A stretch of DNA of 64,000 nt from Gammaproteobacteria bacterium (GCA_021151835.1 JAGKWO010000021.1:1-64000), one strand, 5' to 3'; counted from the stretch's first letter, positions 34,673 to 44,300 are shown. Numbers and translations are program-made. Notes: a model not told the origin generated them from the letters alone.

Positions 34673-36178
34673 ATGAACATGACAAGCGAAACAAAAAAAC
34701 CAAAAAAAATACTCATTGTCGGCGGCGGCACAGCCGGTTGGATGGCCGCGAATCTGCTCGCGTCTCGCTGGAAGGATATAGAGGTTTCACTGCTGGAATC
34801 CAAAGAGATTGGCATTATTGGTGTAGGTGAAGGAAGCACGCCGCACTTGAAATTCTTTTTTGATACTGTAGGTCTTGAGGAATCAGAATGGATGCCCCGT
34901 TGCAATGCAACGTATAAGAATGGAATTTCTTTTGCCGGTTGGTCCTCAATTCCTGGTTATGAATCCTATTTCCATCCGTTTCCCGCACAAACGGATGATA
35001 TGCTCACTGTCCCGATTTTTTTTAGCAACATTTATGCACGTATGCAGGGGAATAATGCGAACGCGCATCCGGATTATTATTTTTTAGAAACCCACCTCAC
35101 TAAAAAAAACCTTGGCCCTATACCCAATGAGACTTTTCCGTTTGGTGTTGGCTACGGATATCATTTTGATGCAACTCTTTTAGGTCAATTCCTGGGGGAG
35201 AAGGCTATAGATCGTGGAGTAAATCGAATTTTTGGCACTGTTACCGAGGTAGTTCTTGGGCAATATGGTGCGATTACTGCAGTCAGGTTAGATGATGACA
35301 GTTTACTGGATGCAGATTTTTTTATCGACTGCTCCGGGTTTAAATCCCTGCTTATGCAAGGTGCCTTGAAAGCCAGTTATAAGAGTTTCAACGATAATTT
35401 ATTTAATAATGCTGCTGTTGTAATGCCCAGTGCAATATCGGAAAACATTCCGCCGGAAACAAGGGCAACAGCATTGTCGAATGGCTGGGCATGGAAAATT
35501 CCATTAACCAACCGTTTTGGAAATGGTTATGTATATAGTTCCGATTACATCACACCAGACAAGGCGGAACAGGAGCTAAGGCAACATTTGGGGCTGCTGG
35601 ATAGTGATACTGCAGCCAGGCACTTGCAAATGAAAGTGGGTCGCGTGGAAAAGCATTGGGATAAAAATTGTTTGGCAGTAGGCTTATCCCAAGGATTTAT
35701 TGAGCCACTGGAAGCCACTGCGCTGGCGCTGTCCCTGGAAACTATCACGCGCTTTATGAAACATTATGAAAATGGAGCTTATACCAATAAATTTGCTGAG
35801 ACGTTCAACAAAGAAATCAATGCAAAATTTGATGGCGTCAGGGATTATATTGTTTGCCATTACAAGGTTAATCAACGAAAGGACAATGATTATTGGCGAG
35901 ATAACGCGGCTAATAATCATTTGTCAGAAAGTCTTAGCAAAATTTTACACTTTTGGTGGAACAGTAAAGATTTTGCAAAAGACATGTACATAAATAATTT
36001 GGGTGGTAGTTATCAACCCAAGTCATGGGCGTGTTTATTGGCGGGTTATGGAATTTTTCCTTCGTTGAACTCTAACGATTACAAGTCAATGCATGATATG
36101 GAGCAATTAGCTGATTTTATTCGAAAGTGTGGATTGAATTTTAATCCTCATAATAAATTGCTGAGGCTGAGCAGTTAA
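34673..36178 (+). CDS. Flavin-dependent tryptophan-halogenase-like protein (second copy)
   Basis: A 501-residue paralogue of the protein at 32083-33594. GGGTAGWM lies at residues 17-24, the presumed catalytic lysine is Lys82 (ATYKNGISF), WAWKIP is present and FIEPLEATAL carries the conserved Glu. Overall identity to the first copy looks only moderate, so they are probably old duplicates with different partners. It begins 29 bases after the JmjC-like gene. A flavin reductase partner, needed by true halogenases, is not encoded nearby. Confidence 0.88.
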   Translation: MNMTSETKKPKKILIVGGGTAGWMAANLLASRWKDIEVSLLESKEIGIIGVGEGSTPHLKFFFDTVGLEESEWMPRCNATYKNGISFAGWSSIPGYESYFHPFPAQTDDMLTVPIFFSNIYARMQGNNANAHPDYYFLETHLTKKNLGPIPNETFPFGVGYGYHFDATLLGQFLGEKAIDRGVNRIFGTVTEVVLGQYGAITAVRLDDDSLLDADFFIDCSGFKSLLMQGALKASYKSFNDNLFNNAAVVMPSAISENIPPETRATALSNGWAWKIPLTNRFGNGYVYSSDYITPDKAEQELRQHLGLLDSDTAARHLQMKVGRVEKHWDKNCLAVGLSQGFIEPLEATALALSLETITRFMKHYENGAYTNKFAETFNKEINAKFDGVRDYIVCHYKVNQRKDNDYWRDNAANNHLSESLSKILHFWWNSKDFAKDMYINNLGGSYQPKSWACLLAGYGIFPSLNSNDYKSMHDMEQLADFIRKCGLNFNPHNKLLRLSS

Positions 36179-36284
36179 AATATTAAATTGCCTCATCTAT
36201 AGGATCTACTGATGTTAATTGCAGCCAGTTGTTTATAGATGCTGCGTGTGACTTTTATTCGTTAAAATCCAGCCGATTTTTAAA

Positions 36285-36314
36285 GTTTGACATTTGGCTA
36301 CAAAGTTCGACTTT
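36285..36314 (+). promoter_or_regulatory. GTTCGACTTT motif with a degenerate upstream copy
   Basis: GTTCGACTTT at 36305-36314 is preceded 20 bases earlier by the imperfect GTTTGACATT (36285-36294). The spacing resembles the tandem pair before the TonB receptor. It lies 87 bases before the small membrane-protein gene. Confidence 0.5.
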
Positions 36315-36400
36315 TATCTGATCCAAAAAACGTCATTGCACTGGAATATTTGGCAGTGTTAACTTTACCTCGACGAATGATTTGATGTTTGAGGAATAGA

Positions 36401-36517
36401 ATGTCTTTCTGGCAGATCAATACAACAAAAATTCAGAGCTACTTATTGCTGTTGAATAAATTGTTGTTTGCTAGTCTGATAATTGCTTTGTTTTTGAGCG
36501 AAACAGTTTTTCACTAA
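36401..36517 (+). CDS. Small single-helix membrane protein, 38 aa
   Basis: A 38-codon frame starting ATGTCTTTCTGG. An excellent ribosome-binding sequence, TTGAGGAATAGA, places GAGGAA five bases before the ATG. The protein has a short polar N-terminus, then a hydrophobic helix (about residues 14-34, LLLLNKLLFASLIIALFL). A strong terminator begins 28 bases after the stop, and a GTTCGACTTT motif lies upstream, so promoter-like element, start, stop and terminator are all present. No family is recognised. It may be a regulatory or accessory peptide of the neighbouring transport locus. Confidence 0.6.
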   Translation: MSFWQINTTKIQSYLLLLNKLLFASLIIALFLSETVFH

Positions 36518-36545
36518 CATGAAATTTATAGTCTTCCCGTGACTT

Positions 36546-36573
36546 GCCAGAACTCGTTTCTGGCTTTTTTTTT
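36546..36573 (+). terminator. Terminator after the small membrane-protein gene
   Basis: GCCAGAA pairs with TTCTGGC around a short loop, followed by nine T residues. Confidence 0.85.
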
Positions 36574-36938
36574 ATGGAATATAAGGTACTTATCGGGATG
36601 TTATTAAGTATCCCCCTTCTTGCGATTTTCAGAATAATAGTATTTTTTATAAAAAGAATAAGCGGGACCATCTTTCGTATATATAAATTTTTACAATCAT
36701 ACCCGGTACAAAAATGAAATCTGCTCTGCCAGAAAGACTATCCGTATTGTTCTATTGGTGAGCGGTATTTTTCATCCGGTATTTGCTTGGTAAATAACAC
36801 GTGGATTTTAAAGCTGCCGATTGTCAATGGATGCTTTAAACAATCATGGATGAATTTTGTAAGCCCGTAAGGGTTAATACTTACATGAGCGAGGACTGTG
36901 ATCGTAAGTGGAGTTTTATCAATCAAAGGAAAATAGCT

Positions 36939-37583
36939 ATGTTGAAAAAAATGTTATCTGGAGTGTTCTTGGTAAGTGCGCTTTTTTCCGGTTTTGCTGC
37001 TGCGCAACAGGGCGAGCTGATTATTAGCCAAAGTTATATCAAGGCGGGTTGTACAGGCTGGGAGTTTAGGGAAGGCGGGGGAGTGGGCTCAACAGGTGAG
37101 CCTCAATATCCAAAAACCTATCAAGTACATACTGTGTCTTGTAATGGCACTTTTGTAGCCAGAAAAACACAGCTGTTTTACGGTAATGGCAATCTTTACA
37201 GTTGCAACATCGCGTTGATAGACACAACCAGTTATACATTAAGTAGCACTTCATGTACTTCATTTGAGGTGCGTACAAAAGTTACTCCACCACCATTAGT
37301 CGTGCCTGCTGCCCCTGCTTATGCGTATACCGGTAACGTGAATGGATGCGGAACCTTTCCACCTGGTGCTTGCCCGGCGCCACAATATTGGGTTGTATGG
37401 CCTGCTACGCCAAATGCGTCCAGTTACGAATATTCATTTGTTGGAACGCTACCATTTTCCGGCTCTACAGCAAGTACAAGTATTACTATTCCTTACGGAT
37501 ACAACCCCACAAGTGGTAAGGTCCGTGCGTGCAATGCGGCAAATCAATGCAGTGCCTGGACTACTGTGACGGCTGCTCCTTAG
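36939..37583 (+). CDS. Secreted protein with fibronectin-III-like C-terminus
   Basis: A 214-residue protein with a signal peptide (residues 1-22, ending GFAAAQ). The N-terminal half (about 25-110) has four cysteines in a beta-rich pattern. After a proline-rich hinge (TPPPLVVPAAPAY), the C-terminal part resembles a fibronectin type III or similar beta-sandwich (YWVVWPATPNASSYEYSF, VRACNAANQCSAW). I chose the ATG at 36939 because AAAGGAAAA precedes it and the signal peptide starts there; an in-frame ATG at 36846 would add 31 unlikely residues. The function is unknown; secretion next to a chitinase suggests an extracellular binding role. Confidence 0.65.
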   Translation: MLKKMLSGVFLVSALFSGFAAAQQGELIISQSYIKAGCTGWEFREGGGVGSTGEPQYPKTYQVHTVSCNGTFVARKTQLFYGNGNLYSCNIALIDTTSYTLSSTSCTSFEVRTKVTPPPLVVPAAPAYAYTGNVNGCGTFPPGACPAPQYWVVWPATPNASSYEYSFVGTLPFSGSTASTSITIPYGYNPTSGKVRACNAANQCSAWTTVTAAP

Positions 37584-37740
37584 TAAAACGTATGAAGTCA
37601 GGATTTGGTATCCCGTGGGTTGTTAGTGGTGTAAACGCTATCCGCAATTACCGTCATGCTAATTTCAGGTTAACTGGATATTTTGGCTTTTCACCTTTTT
37701 CTTTTGTGCGCAAATAATATTTGACGCGTTATTCTTCAAG

Positions 37741-37770
37741 GCGGACTTTTTTATTAAAGCCCGCTTTTTT
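37741..37770 (+). terminator. Terminator upstream of the GH18 chitinase
   Basis: GCGGACTTT pairs with AAAGCCCGC, with one mismatch, and is followed by T7. It would end the transcript of the preceding secreted-protein gene about 160 bases after its stop. Confidence 0.65.
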
Positions 37771-37851
37771 ATTTTTTTTAAATGGCACGAATGAAGTGTT
37801 CGTTTAAATTCTTTCCTTATTTAATTAAGTGATACATTTGTGGTTGATGAA

Positions 37852-37877
37852 TCCCACTTGAATCCCGATAAGTGGGA
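37852..37877. promoter_or_regulatory. Inverted repeat TCCCACTT-N10-AAGTGGGA
   Basis: A perfect 8-bp inverted repeat with a 10-base spacer, centred about 100 bases before the chitinase start. It could be an operator for a dimeric regulator or a leader hairpin. The rest of the 384-base spacer (37584-37967) holds only a terminator. Confidence 0.45.
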
Positions 37878-37967
37878 CGTTGATAAATTTTGGTACGAGT
37901 TTCGGCAATAAATTGCAGTGTTTTATTGTGAGTGTTAGCGTGATTTTCAGTCGTTGTGAGGTAGTAA

Positions 37968-39623
37968 ATGGCTAATAACAACACACTGAGGCAAACGATG
38001 ATGACTCTCTCCCAAAAAATTGTGAAAAAAATACTCGGTGCTAGCGTGCTGTGCATTTTGGCAAGCAGTTCGCTGATGGCCTGCGCACAAACCAAAGTGG
38101 TGGGTTACATCCCCTCCTATAAAAACATGCCGGCAGTAATTGATCGCACGGATTTAAGTAAATTAACCCATCTGAATTTATCGTTTTTAAATCCTAATGC
38201 GAGTGGAGCAGTAGTGAGCGGCGGCAATCCTGTTTGCATGGAGGGGGCGAGCGCCAGCGATATTCATTATGTCGTTAACAAGGCGCATCAAGCGGGTGTA
38301 AAAGTGCTGGTATCGATTGCCGGGGGCGTGCTGCCCGCCTGCTCGGGGAATTGGCAAACATTATTGCAACCGGCTAACCGCACGACGCTTGTTAATAATT
38401 TACTGCAATTCGTGAATACTTTTAATCTGGATGGCCTGGACGTTGATATTGAAGGTGTGGTGTTAACCAATATCGATAATGCCGGAAATTACACGCCGTT
38501 TATCCAGGCATTGCGCAATGGTCTGCCGGCAGGAAAGTTATTAACGTCCGCAACCGCATCTTATGTTGGTGGCATGGTGCCAACTTCTTCCCTGCCATAT
38601 TTTGATTTTGTAAACATTATGTCTTACGACGCGGTTGGCCCCGGTTGGGGGCCAGCGGGTGTAGAACATTCCCCTTACTCCATGGCGGTTTCCGATATTA
38701 ATACCTGGAAAGCGCGCGGCCTTACCAAACAAAAGCTGGTATTGGGTGTGCCTTTTTATGGTTATGGATTTAACGGTTATGCTGCTGCGTATGATTTCAG
38801 CAGCATTCTCAGCCAATTCGGCGCAAGCGCTGCGCAGGGTGATGTGATTGGGACTCGCTGCGCGGGTTGCAGCTATATTACTTACAACGGCATTCCCACA
38901 ATTCGCAGTAAAACCCAGCTCGCCTTGCAGGAAGGTTCGGGGGTAATGATTTGGGAGCTATCGCAAGATGCGGCGGGGGCCAACAGTTTATTAGCTGCAA
39001 TCCATAGCCAGATTGGCGGCGGTAATAGTTCCAGTAGTTCATCCGGTACAAATAATTGTCCGGCCTGGGTGAGTGGCCAACAGTATTACGCGGGCAATAA
39101 AGTGTCGTATCAAGGGGGCTATTACATCGCGGAATACGATAACCCCGGTTATATCCCCACCGTGAGTACTTATTTCTGGGAGCCAATTAGTGCCAGTGCC
39201 TGCGGTACTAATTCTTCTTCCAGTTCCTCATCAGTGGCGGCATTTACCCGCTTGATTCAAGCCGAAACTTATACTGCTATGAATGGGGTACAGCTTGAAA
39301 CTACAACGGATACTGGCGGCGGGCAAAACGTTGGCTGGATCGATGCGAATGATTGGATGGCCTATGCGAATATTAATTTTCCCTCATCCGGCACTTACAA
39401 AGTGGAATACCGCGTAGCAAGTGTGAGTGGGGCATTGTTATCGCTGGATTTAAATGCCGGTGCAATTCAATTGGGCCAGGTTGCAATTCCTGCAACCGGT
39501 GGTTGGCAAACCTGGACTACGGTTTCGCACAACGTTGCGATTAATGCCGGTACTTACAGCGTTGGAATTTTTGCGCCCCAGGGTGGCTGGAATATTAATT
39601 GGTTGCGATTTACCAAACTGTAA
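37968..39623 (+). CDS. Secreted GH18 chitinase with CBM5/12 and CBM6
   Basis: Modular chitinase of 551 residues. After the signal peptide (ending near ACAQ) comes the GH18 barrel (about 43-355) with DGLDVDIE, where Glu162 is the catalytic acid and Asp158/Asp160 are its partners. A poly-Ser linker leads to a CBM5/12 (about 365-408; CPAWVSGQQYYAGNKVSYQG). A second poly-Ser linker leads to a CBM6 (about 424-551; LIQAETYTAMNG, NVGWIDANDWMAY). The CBM6 closely resembles that of the GH19 enzyme in this window. Two starts are possible: 37968 (GAGG before it) or 37998 (also GAGG); the second gives a more normal signal peptide. Confidence 0.93.
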   Translation: MANNNTLRQTMMTLSQKIVKKILGASVLCILASSSLMACAQTKVVGYIPSYKNMPAVIDRTDLSKLTHLNLSFLNPNASGAVVSGGNPVCMEGASASDIHYVVNKAHQAGVKVLVSIAGGVLPACSGNWQTLLQPANRTTLVNNLLQFVNTFNLDGLDVDIEGVVLTNIDNAGNYTPFIQALRNGLPAGKLLTSATASYVGGMVPTSSLPYFDFVNIMSYDAVGPGWGPAGVEHSPYSMAVSDINTWKARGLTKQKLVLGVPFYGYGFNGYAAAYDFSSILSQFGASAAQGDVIGTRCAGCSYITYNGIPTIRSKTQLALQEGSGVMIWELSQDAAGANSLLAAIHSQIGGGNSSSSSSGTNNCPAWVSGQQYYAGNKVSYQGGYYIAEYDNPGYIPTVSTYFWEPISASACGTNSSSSSSSVAAFTRLIQAETYTAMNGVQLETTTDTGGGQNVGWIDANDWMAYANINFPSSGTYKVEYRVASVSGALLSLDLNAGAIQLGQVAIPATGGWQTWTTVSHNVAINAGTYSVGIFAPQGGWNINWLRFTKL

Positions 39624-39670
39624 TTTCCTGATTATTTCCGTCTTTTTCCCCTGCTTTTCCTCCCGGACTT

Positions 39671-39698
39671 GCGGATCTGTTGCCAGATCCGCTTTTTT
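39671..39698 (+). terminator. Terminator after the GH18 chitinase
   Basis: GCGGATCT pairs with AGATCCGC around a six-base loop, followed by T6. It begins 48 bases after the chitinase stop. Confidence 0.85.
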
Positions 39699-39879
39699 GT
39701 CGTTTGCCTGCCTTCGTATTAACGTCTGGAATAATCCTGATATTATTGTCAATGTGCCTATTCAATACCGGGACGTCCGCTTGATTAGATCATTGGAATC
39801 TAACGTCGGAATTACAAATTTACGTTACTAATAACGCTTATTTTTGTAGTGGGTTTTGTTGAACAATTGCGAGGTTGGT

Positions 39880-40284
39880 ATGAAAAAGTATTTGGTGTAC
39901 TGGAGCATTTTTATTGTGATATTCGCTGTGTTGTTTGCCTGGTGGTGGACCCGGCCCACACATTATATCGAGCGTCTTACCACATTGAGCGTTCCAGTGG
40001 AGAGTACGCTGTTTAGCGAATCGACGGGGTCAGCCAATGTGTATTTATACAAGGTTGGAAGTGCGGATGTTAAAAAGATAATAGAAGGATGTGAATTCCA
40101 CGGTGGGACATTTGCGTCAACTGGCCAAACAAGTGCGGCAGGTTTTAGCAGTAATACCGCGTTCAGTGCGCTGGGTCTTTTCAAGTCTGATCATATCGGG
40201 TGCCTGATCAAAGGCAATAAAGAAAAAGACAACTGGGAGTTTTTTGTGAAGGATGACTTGTTGTATTTTCAGGTCAGTCATTAA
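39880..40284 (+). CDS. Unrecognised membrane-anchored protein, 134 aa
   Basis: One N-terminal transmembrane helix (about residues 4-24, YLVYWSIFIVIFAVLFAWWW) with the remainder probably periplasmic. The soluble part has two cysteines and no recognised motif. The ATG at 39880 is preferred because GCGAGG lies seven bases upstream; the longer frame begins with TTG at 39856 without such a site. It is followed by the glutathione peroxidase gene 86 bases later, but a functional link is not apparent. Confidence 0.6.
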   Translation: MKKYLVYWSIFIVIFAVLFAWWWTRPTHYIERLTTLSVPVESTLFSESTGSANVYLYKVGSADVKKIIEGCEFHGGTFASTGQTSAAGFSSNTAFSALGLFKSDHIGCLIKGNKEKDNWEFFVKDDLLYFQVSH

Positions 40285-40370
40285 CCAACACTTCTAAACG
40301 TTTCATTGGTTCAAAACCGGTTAGACTGCGCTATATCGTTGTTATGTTAATAACTGAGGAGGAGCTCCCC

Positions 40371-40916
40371 GTGAAATCGAAAAGCCCCGCAATACTGAAA
40401 AGCATGATAGGTCTGGTAGCAATGATTAGCGTAACTGCCTCGGCTTGCCCGGAGTATTTGAAAGGCGAATACCGCAAGTTGCATTCAAAGGATTCAGTGA
40501 ATATCTGTGAATTAATGGAAAACAAAACTGTGCTCGTAGTCAATACGGCCAGTCATTGTGGTTTTACATCCCAGTTCAAAGAGCTGGAAGCGCTGCATAA
40601 AAAATACAAGGATAAAGGATTGGTCGTGGTTGGTTTTGCCAGTGATGACTTCAAGCAAGAAGACGATGATGAGGAAAAGGCGGCGGAGATTTGCTATCTC
40701 AATTACGGGGTCACATTCACGATGTTGGCCCCCACCCATGTGACCGGCGAGCAGGCCAATCCATTGTTTAAGGAACTGGCTGACCAGGCGCAGGCACCGA
40801 AATGGAATTTCAACAAATATCTGGTTGGTAAGGATGGCAAGCTGGTGGAGTACTTTGGCAGCACAACCAAGCCGGACTCTCCCAAATTGGCGGCGGCGAT
40901 AGAACAACAGCTTTAG
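40371..40916 (+). CDS. Glutathione-peroxidase-like protein, exported
   Basis: A 181-residue thiol peroxidase of the glutathione peroxidase family. The peroxidatic Cys63 is in SHCGFTSQF (Cys, not selenocysteine), and the family Trp/Asn motif is KWNFNKYLVG. A signal peptide (about 1-25, ending TASA before Cys) suggests periplasmic location, whereas most bacterial homologues are cytoplasmic. I chose the GTG at 40371 because GAGGAGGAG lies directly upstream; the in-frame ATG at 40344 would place that sequence inside the gene. Many bacterial members use thioredoxin-type donors rather than glutathione. Confidence 0.85.
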   Translation: MKSKSPAILKSMIGLVAMISVTASACPEYLKGEYRKLHSKDSVNICELMENKTVLVVNTASHCGFTSQFKELEALHKKYKDKGLVVVGFASDDFKQEDDDEEKAAEICYLNYGVTFTMLAPTHVTGEQANPLFKELADQAQAPKWNFNKYLVGKDGKLVEYFGSTTKPDSPKLAAAIEQQL

Positions 40917-40923
40917 CTATTAC

Positions 40924-40960
40924 AAGGGCGGTGCGCAGACCTCTGCGCACCGCCTTTTTA
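40924..40960 (+). terminator. Terminator after the glutathione peroxidase gene
   Basis: GCGGTGCGCAG pairs with CTGCGCACCGC around a four-base loop, followed by a T run. Confidence 0.92.
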
Positions 40961-40971
40961 TTCAATAGTAC

Positions 40972-40985
40972 TGTAATCGTTTACT
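40972..40985. promoter_or_regulatory. LacI-type operator, distal
   Basis: TGTAATCGTTTACT is an imperfect palindrome with central CG. It is the reverse complement of the second site at 41156 in 13 of 14 positions. Confidence 0.55.
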
Positions 40986-41155
40986 TTTTGCTTCCTCCTA
41001 CTGTTTACCGCTGCTTGTGGTTGGCGACCATCTATTTTCTGTTTTTTCATTCAACTAATTGATTTTTAATGAGTAATTAAAATTTTTCCAAGGTGCGAGG
41101 TTTTGCTTAGACGTAAGTAAGGCAAAATTTTGGTTGATTAAATGTAAAAAATTGT

Positions 41156-41169
41156 TGTAAACGATTACA
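41156..41169. promoter_or_regulatory. LacI-type operator, proximal
   Basis: TGTAAACGATTACA has arms TGTAA/TTACA and central CG, the usual LacI-family layout. It lies 222 bases before the TonB receptor start and 184 bases from the distal site, so looping between the two is possible. No LacI gene is in the window. Nothing else is evident in 40961-41390. Confidence 0.6.
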
Positions 41170-41390
41170 TAATAAGTGATTATTAAGTGCGATTTTTGAC
41201 TGTCGCCTAAACAAAGATAAGAGTAATTAAAAGCAGGCAGAAGTATCAGGCTTGTTCAACCACTAGCTCCATTACCTTCCAGACAAACACATATCCAGCG
41301 TTGGCTCCTGCGGGTTTTCCATAGCCAGCAGATGGGTTTGTTCGCCTTGAATTTGCAAGGTTGTGGGGTTTAAACAGCACGAGGGGTTTC

Positions 41391-44300
41391 ATGAGTTCTC
41401 CAAATTTTAAAAAAACGATTTTGTCATCCTGTGTGGCCGCCTTTTCGGTCGCTACCCTGTCTGGTCCGGTACTCGCGCAGAATGCGCCAGCAGACGATAA
41501 ATTGGTCGAAGAGATAATTGTTAGCGGTATTCGCGGCTCGCAAAAAGCGGCGGTGGATGTAAAGCGAAATTCAGCTGTTATTGTCGATTCGATTGTGGCG
41601 GAAGACATCGGCAAGTTGCCGGACGTCACCATCGCCGACTCCTTGCAGCGCGTGACCGGGGTGCAGATCCAGCGTACCGCCGGTGAAGGCTCCAGTTTGA
41701 ACGTGCGCGGTATGCCGCAAGTATTAACTACCCTGAATGGTGAATCTTTCCTTAGCCCCTGGTCGATTACCGGTGTCGGCGCCAACTATTCCGATATTCC
41801 CGCCTCCATGATTTCCGGTGTGGACGTTATCAAATCGCAATCGGCATCAACGGCGGCGGGCGGAATTTCCGGCGTGGTGGATTTGAAAACCCGCCGCGCC
41901 CTTGATCTGGATGCCGGCTGGACTGCCACGGCGGCGCTGGAAACATCAGAAGGCTCAATTACCAAAGATGCGAACCATGACGTTAACGCATTTGTGGGCT
42001 GGAACAACGGCGATCTGGGTTTTACCTTTGGTGCATTCAGCTCGTTGACCAATGCGGCTAACTATCAAATGTACGAAGACTCGCGCCTCGGTTTTGTGAA
42101 TTCCGGTGGCGACCCGCTGGACTTGAACGGCGATGGCAATACCACCACTGATCGTTACCTCGTACCTGGCGGTTACGGCGTGAAGGCGTATGTGATGGAG
42201 CGTGAGCGCGAAGGTTTTGCGACTTCTTTCCAGTCGCGTTTGAGTGATGCCCTGACGTTCACCGGTGAAGTCTTTTACACCAAAATGGACCAGTATGATC
42301 GCGGTGTGGAAACCCAGTTTAACGGCAGCCGTGACTCCAATTACGACGTGCTGCGCCCCGGCACCGTGACCACTAAAGAAGCTGTAGTTCCAGGCAGTGG
42401 CAGTACCCCGGATCGTGTGATCAACTCGGTGCAAGTTGCCGTGGTGGAAGCGCCGGATTTCCAGGCGACCACCAAAAGCAAACAGAACCACACCGATGCA
42501 ATCAACACCAATTTCGAATTGGCATTCGATTCCGGCGATGCCTTTAAAGGCACTGTGCGCTATGCGCACTCTGAAGCAGATAAAACCTATGAAGAGGCTA
42601 CGTTCCAGCAGGGTACGCCTGTCTGGTATTGGGTCGATGCGGATGGCGATGGCCAGGATGACCCGGTTGATCCATTCCTGGTGACGGTGGATTACACCAA
42701 AGAATATCCGACTTTTTCCTACGCGGATGATTTATCCAGTACTGATCGCTTGAACCTGTTCCAGGCATTTGCCATTGCCCAGGAAGATGAGGCGACGATG
42801 GATGTGTTGCGTGCAGATGGTTCTTACGAGTTTGAAGTTGCCGATTTCAAATCGTTTGATTTCGGTGTGCGCCTGGATCGCCGCGATGTGAAAACCACCA
42901 AATTTGATTACCTGACGCCAACAGGCCGCTACTCCACCTGGGCCGACCCGAATGTACCGGCGGACTTGCACTTCAAGCCACTTCCCGGCGATTACGTGTG
43001 GCAGCGTTACCCTGACTGGTACGACTTCAAAGGCAATAACGATTTGGGACAAGCGCCGTTTGATGACCTGAAATCCCAGCTTATTTCTTACAATGATTTT
43101 GGTCCGTTCAGCGGTTTTGAATCGGGTGTGGCAGCATTAAATCCCAAATCGCTGGATGATGTTAATGGTTTTATGAATTCCATTTACCCGGGTGCTACCC
43201 GCTTTGCTGATCCGGCGAAAGCCTATTCGGTGGTTGAAGATACTGCCCAGGCGTATTTCCAGGGCAATTTCGAAAATGATGAGGGCGTATTCGGTATTCC
43301 CTACTCCGGTAACCTGGGGGTGCGTGTAATTGAAACTGATCGCGAAGTGGTGAATTCCACCTACGCCGCCGGTGCAGTTCCGGCACCGGGCAGTTATTAC
43401 GGTGGTGGTGCCGAAGCGGCATTGGGTAAACCGCCGGCGGGTTGGCAGGTGATGTATAAACAGTTGGGTAACAGAACCACCAAGACATCTTTCACCGACA
43501 TATTGCCTGCCGCCAACATCAGCTTTTTCCCGGCGGAAGACGTTATCGTTCGCTTTGGTTACAACAAGACCATGAGCCGTAACGATCTGGTGAACGTGGG
43601 CGAAGACGAAACCCTCTGGTACCAGGAATACAAGGTGTACACCCCCGATGGTACCCGCGAAGATGCGAATGGCAAATACAACGTAGTGACCAGTCCGGGC
43701 GGCGGTAACGACCAGGGCAACCCCAGTGTTAAACCCTGGCGCGCGGATAACTGGAACGCCTCTACTGAATGGTATTTTGCGGAGGGCAGCATCCTCGGGC
43801 TTGGCATTTTCCTGATCCAGGTGGATACCGCTACAGAAACCTTGCAAGAAGCGCGTGCTTATCCCGATTCGGACGGTGTTGTGCGCCGTACCGCCAACGT
43901 CTGGACTACCCAGAACGTATCGGCATCGGACCTGAGTGGTTTCGAAGTGGGTTACAAGCAATCCTTTGATTTCTTACCGGGTTTCCTGCATAACACCGGT
44001 ATTGAATTCAATTACACCTATTCCGATAGCGACTCGGGTGATGAAGACCTGGAAGGCAACAGCTTCCCGCTGCAATCCAACTCCAAGCACCAGTACAACG
44101 CGATTTTGTGGTACCAGGGCGATAAGCTCAGCTCGCGTATCGCCTATAACTGGCGCAGCGAGATTTTCAACGGGCGTGTCGGTTTGAACACCAATGAAGC
44201 GGCAATCAGTATGGGCAACTGGACTGAGGCGGCGGGTTATCTGGACGTTTCGGTGAATTACGATGTTATTGAAAATGTCACCTTATACCTGCAAGGGACC

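Noticed and set aside
36574..36717. 47-codon hydrophobic frame downstream of the small membrane protein
   Set aside because: It begins directly after the terminator T run, with no ribosome-binding site, in AT-rich DNA where such frames arise by chance.
36404..36734. 12-bp inverted match TCTTTCTGGCAG / CTGCCAGAAAGA about 320 bases apart
   Set aside because: One arm lies inside the small-protein gene and the other in a spacer, with no flanking duplication or transposase, so it is probably chance.
41246..41785. 179-codon minus-strand frame over the second TonB receptor start
   Set aside because: It is the antisense shadow of the receptor's signal and plug region; other long minus-strand frames across both receptors are of the same kind.
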